A DNA stretch of 39,587 bases. It comes from Streptomyces sp. NBRC 110611. GTDB lineage: Bacteria > Actinomycetota > Actinomycetes > Streptomycetales > Streptomycetaceae. The notes under the pieces were generated by a model. It saw only the letters and a program-made list of their open reading frames with translations, had not been told where the DNA came from and did not search any database. Position 1 is the first letter of the stretch; every line of letters starts with the position of its first letter. The position numbers were made by a program, and so were the translations under genes. Below, in pieces: positions 36,879 through 39,587 of this stretch. Location of the stretch: positions 990-40,576 of the forward strand of contig NZ_BBUY01000006.1 in the NCBI RefSeq assembly GCF_001590865.1, read 5' to 3'.

Positions 36879-39130
36879 CGCCTGTGCCGTCCCGGGGCGG
36901 ACGGGGACGGGGTGGTGGCGTCGGAGGGGGCGAGTGCGCGGAGCCAGTACTCGGTGGCGAGGGTGGGGGGCAGGGCGTGCGGGGTGTGGGGGTGCGGCCG
37001 GCGGGATGTCAGGTGGTGCCGGAGCAGGCCGGGGTGGATCAGGCCGCGTTCGGCGAGGAGGGAGTCGTCGCAGAGGGCGGAGGGGTCGTCGCGGTGGGCG
37101 GAGAAGGCGTCGCGGTGGGCGCGCGGACCCGTGTGGGGGACGGTGCCGGGCCCGGCGCCGGGGGCCGGCCGGGGGCCGCGGCCCAGGACGCCGTCGGGGA
37201 CGATGCCGCGCAGTGCGCGGGTCAGCAGGGGCTGGTGGACGCCGGCCCGGGTGCGGTCGGCGAGGTGCAGGGCGAGCGCCGCCTCGATGACCGCGTCGTC
37301 CAGGAACGGCGCTTCGTAGCCGACGTGGTACGGGGCGGTGAGGGCACCGATGCCGCGGACGGTCTCCCCGGCGCGGATGGCGGCGCGGACGGTCTCGTGC
37401 TGGGAGCGCAGCGGCCCGAACGGCTCGGGGCGTTCGGCGGCGGCTTCGCGCAGCAGCCGGCGGACGGTGGCGACGGCGTCCGGGTGCGCCCAGGGCGGCA
37501 TGCCCGGAACGGTCTCCCAGTCGGCGCCGGTGTTCCGCGGGCCGGCACCGGCGGACAGGCGGCGGGCGCTGCCGGCCAGCCACCGGTCGTACGGCCGGCC
37601 GCCGAAGAGGGTGCGCAGGGTCTCGGGGGCCGTCCACCCGCACAGGTGGTGGGCGGTCCAGGCGCGCCGGGCCGCGGCCTGCGGGTCCCTGCGGGCAAGG
37701 GAGTTGAGGGCCACCGTGCGGTGGGCGAACAGCTCGTCGCCGCCGGCACCGTCCAGATGCAGCCGCGAGCCGTGCTCGGCGACCAGCCGGGACCGGTGGA
37801 GAAGCCGGGCCGCCTCGCGGAAGGCGGCGAGCGGGGCGGCCGGGTCGGTGTGGCCGGTGCGGCCGGTGCGGACGGGGGGCGGGGGCGGGGCGTACCAGGT
37901 GGGGGCGTCGGCGTACGGGAGGGACAGGTGCGTCGCTCCGCCGTGCGGCGGCCCGGACGGCTCCTCGGCCCGGCTCTTTCCTCGGCCCTGTCCGCCGACC
38001 TTGACCTTGATCTTGGCCTTGACCCTGCGGGTGCCGTTGTCCGTGCCGTTGCGGGTGCGGGCGCCGTTGCGGGCGCGTGGGCCGGGTGCCTCGTGCTCGC
38101 GCGGGTGGGGGCGTTCCGGGGCGCGCAGGAGCGCCGCGGTGCGGTCGGTCCACGTCGTGCCGTCGGCCGACGCGGTGGCGCCGTGGCCGCCGCCCGGGGT
38201 GCGGTCTCCCCAGGAGGTGGTGATCAGGCCGACGTCCTCCCGGGCGGCGAGGAAGCACAGGCCGGTGGCGGCGGTGTCCGCGGAGAGGCCGACGCTCAGC
38301 GTGCCGTGGCCCTTGCCCCGGTCCATCTGGTCTGCCCTGCTGGTCCCGTTCGCCCCGGCTGTCCCGTTCGCCCCGGCTGCCGCGTCCGCCCCGTCCGCCC
38401 CGGCTGCCGCCGCCTGCCGCCGTGCGCGTGCGGCGCGGGCGGCCACGGCGTCGGTCAGGGCCTGGCGGACGGCCTCCGCGGCGCGCTCCAGAGGGACCTC
38501 CGGCTCCGGTGGCCGCCACCAACGGGTAAGGGCATGCCGCCCGTTGGCGTACAGGGTGAGGTGGTGGCCCGGTGGGACGGCGGGGACCGAGTGCCACAGC
38601 GGGCGCAGGGTGAGGGGGAGCGGGGGGAAGGGGAACAGCAGGCGCAGCGCCAGTGATTCCTCGTCGACGAAGCCGATGCCGGGGGCGCCGAGCGGCAGTC
38701 CGGCGAGGGCCGCGCCGCGGGCGAGCGCCGCCAGGTCCTGGGGGCGGTTGCCGGCGACGGTGACCCCGCCGATCCGGGCGTGGTGGAGCTGCCGGACGGT
38801 CGCGAGGTCGCCCTGGCAGCGCAGGTCGCCGTCGACGGCGGTCAGCAGGAAGTAGCTGCCGGGGAGGTGGCGGGCGCGTTCGCCGATGCCGTCGAGGTGG
38901 CCCGGTCCGTGCAGCAGCCGGGTCAGGGCGTCCGGGGTCGCGGAGGCGGTGCCGAGCAGGGCGATACGGCGCGGCCCGGCCTCGGCGGTCAGTACCTCGT
39001 CGGGGGACCAGTGGCCCACTACCCAGGGGCGGCCCGAGGGGTGGTGGAACGCGTGACGGGACGGGCTCGCCGGCAGGCAGCGGACGAGGGCGTCGGACGC
39101 GGGGTGGTCGGGGAGGACGAGGAAATCCAC
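36875..39130 (-). CDS. Lasso-peptide cyclase-like protein (asparagine synthase family) with degenerate PP-loop
   Basis: 751 aa from GTG at 39130, giving the start MDFLVLPDHPASDALVRCLP typical of actinobacterial lasso cyclases; longer starts only add low complexity. N-terminal part: HHPSGRPWVVGHWSPDEV, GDLATVRQLHHARIGGVTVA, WHSVPAVPPGHHLTLY, RWWRPPEPEVPLE. There is no N-terminal Cys glutaminase. In the ATP-pyrophosphatase domain the usual LSGGLDST is LSADTAAT (near 280), though GLCFLAA follows as expected. LDGAGGDELF (~460-470) and YEAPFLDDAVIEAALAL are intact. Near the end HQPLLTRALRGIVPD has Gln where I recall Lys in active cyclases. A Lys/Gly/Arg linker (VKAKIKVKVGG, ~377) and Ala/Gly tracts enlarge it. 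No precursor, protease or RRE gene is in the window. It may be an inactive or repurposed relative. Confidence 0.75.
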   Translation of the reverse strand: MDFLVLPDHPASDALVRCLPASPSRHAFHHPSGRPWVVGHWSPDEVLTAEAGPRRIALLGTASATPDALTRLLHGPGHLDGIGERARHLPGSYFLLTAVDGDLRCQGDLATVRQLHHARIGGVTVAGNRPQDLAALARGAALAGLPLGAPGIGFVDEESLALRLLFPFPPLPLTLRPLWHSVPAVPPGHHLTLYANGRHALTRWWRPPEPEVPLERAAEAVRQALTDAVAARAARARRQAAAAGADGADAAAGANGTAGANGTSRADQMDRGKGHGTLSVGLSADTAATGLCFLAAREDVGLITTSWGDRTPGGGHGATASADGTTWTDRTAALLRAPERPHPREHEAPGPRARNGARTRNGTDNGTRRVKAKIKVKVGGQGRGKSRAEEPSGPPHGGATHLSLPYADAPTWYAPPPPPVRTGRTGHTDPAAPLAAFREAARLLHRSRLVAEHGSRLHLDGAGGDELFAHRTVALNSLARRDPQAAARRAWTAHHLCGWTAPETLRTLFGGRPYDRWLAGSARRLSAGAGPRNTGADWETVPGMPPWAHPDAVATVRRLLREAAAERPEPFGPLRSQHETVRAAIRAGETVRGIGALTAPYHVGYEAPFLDDAVIEAALALHLADRTRAGVHQPLLTRALRGIVPDGVLGRGPRPAPGAGPGTVPHTGPRAHRDAFSAHRDDPSALCDDSLLAERGLIHPGLLRHHLTSRRPHPHTPHALPPTLATEYWLRALAPSDATTPSPSAPGRHRR

Positions 39131-39149
39131 GGCGGGGGACCGCTCCACT

Positions 39150-39260
39150 CGGTGTGTGCACGGGACTCGGTGCGCGGGACGGACGGTGCGCGGGACGGGC
39201 GGGGCGGGGCGACCGGGCGCGGGACGGACGGGGCGGGGGACGGGCGTTGGCGTGGGACGG
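39150..39260. repeat. Degenerate GCGGGACGGRCGG repeats upstream of the cyclase-like gene
   Basis: Imperfect 10-20-base units such as GCGCGGGACGGACGG recur through about 110 bases. The minus-strand frame stays open here and gives a Pro/Arg repeat, but I judge it non-coding leader. The rest of 39131-39490 has no supported gene. Confidence 0.55.
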
Positions 39261-39490
39261 GCGGCGGGTGACGGCGGAGCCCCGCCGATGCTGGCAGCGC
39301 CCACGCGACGAAGCATTGCCTCGAACGGGTGGTTCCGGGGGGCATGGGGATCAGGTGGCGGCGCATCGGTGCGGCCCCGCGCACGCGTACGCCGGTGCGC
39401 CCGCCCTCGCTCACGTATCGGCCGCGCGCCCCGTGAGCGCAAGGTTTCGCAGCGGTGACTTCCCGCCACGGGACCGAAACCCGCCGTCCC

Positions 39491-39496
39491 TAGCTT
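39491..39496 (+). promoter_or_regulatory. -10 box of the right-edge gene
   Basis: TAGCTT about 33 bases before the ATG at 39530. No clear -35 box. Confidence 0.35.
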
Positions 39497-39529
39497 CGGG
39501 GCAGACGACCCGACTCCCTGGGAGGCGCG

Positions 39530-39587
39530 ATGACGCCCGAGCAGGCCGCGGCAGGCCCCCGAAGCGACAGTCCCGGCGACACCCGAA
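39530..39587 (+). CDS. Start of an unidentified gene cut by the window edge
   Basis: ATG at 39530 with GGGAGG (39519-39524 region) about five bases upstream, an excellent ribosome site. Only 19 codons are visible, starting MTPEQAAAGPRSDSPG; they look disordered and identify no family. It is divergent from the cyclase-like gene. Confidence 0.6.
   Translation, partial: MTPEQAAAGPRSDSPGDTR

Noticed and set aside
36875..39130. Glutamine-dependent asparagine synthetase
   Set aside because: There is no N-terminal catalytic Cys or glutaminase domain, and the N-terminal motifs match lasso cyclase relatives.

Overview
The window is a stretch of streptomycete chromosome. Base composition is very GC-rich with G/C-biased third codon positions, many starts are GTG or TTG, and several genes carry a TAGGCT-like -10 box six bases before the start codon. 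Gene content and order (two Ser/Thr kinases, prfB, ftsE, ftsX, a C-terminal processing protease, smpB, ssrA) match a conserved Streptomyces core neighbourhood. The species cannot be named from what is visible.

Positions 1-14.8 kb form a cell-surface glycopolymer region. It has a TagGH-type polysaccharide exporter (left end cut), a divergent TetR regulator, a translationally coupled GtrA / dolichyl-phosphate-mannose-synthase-like glycosyltransferase / YfhO trio, a DUF1876 protein, galE, two large family-2 glycosyltransferases (one fused to a TagF-like glycerophosphotransferase) and a SAM methyltransferase. The likely theme is synthesis, export and extracytoplasmic glycosylation of a teichoic-acid-like polymer.

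Positions 14.8-18.7 kb hold a carbohydrate ABC importer operon on the minus strand: lipoprotein binding protein, then two permeases. The first permease has an Ig-like domain inserted between membrane segments. A decayed GNAT acetyltransferase gene follows at 18.8-19.25 kb.

Positions 19.3-27.3 kb hold a signalling block. An FHA protein with an EssC/EccC-like FtsK ATPase lies divergent to two Ser/Thr kinases that resemble PkaA and PkaB. The FHA protein could read phosphothreonine made by the kinases.

Positions 27.4-34.4 kb are core genes: prfB; a secreted repeat protein ending in an LAETG sortase signal with an unusual leader; a small zinc-ribbon membrane protein; ftsEX; an S41 protease; smpB; and tmRNA with a short tag (ANTKRDSFALAA). 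Strong intrinsic terminators separate the units.

Positions 34.4-39.6 kb hold an MFS transporter divergent from a LysR regulator, then a lasso-peptide-cyclase-like (asparagine-synthase family) protein whose PP-loop looks broken, and the first codons of a gene leaving the window on the right.

Recurring themes are short tandem repeats in nearly every intergenic region, low-complexity inserts inside coding regions, and one palindromic element found inside three unrelated coding sequences. No CRISPR array, insertion sequence, tRNA, rRNA or phage gene was seen.
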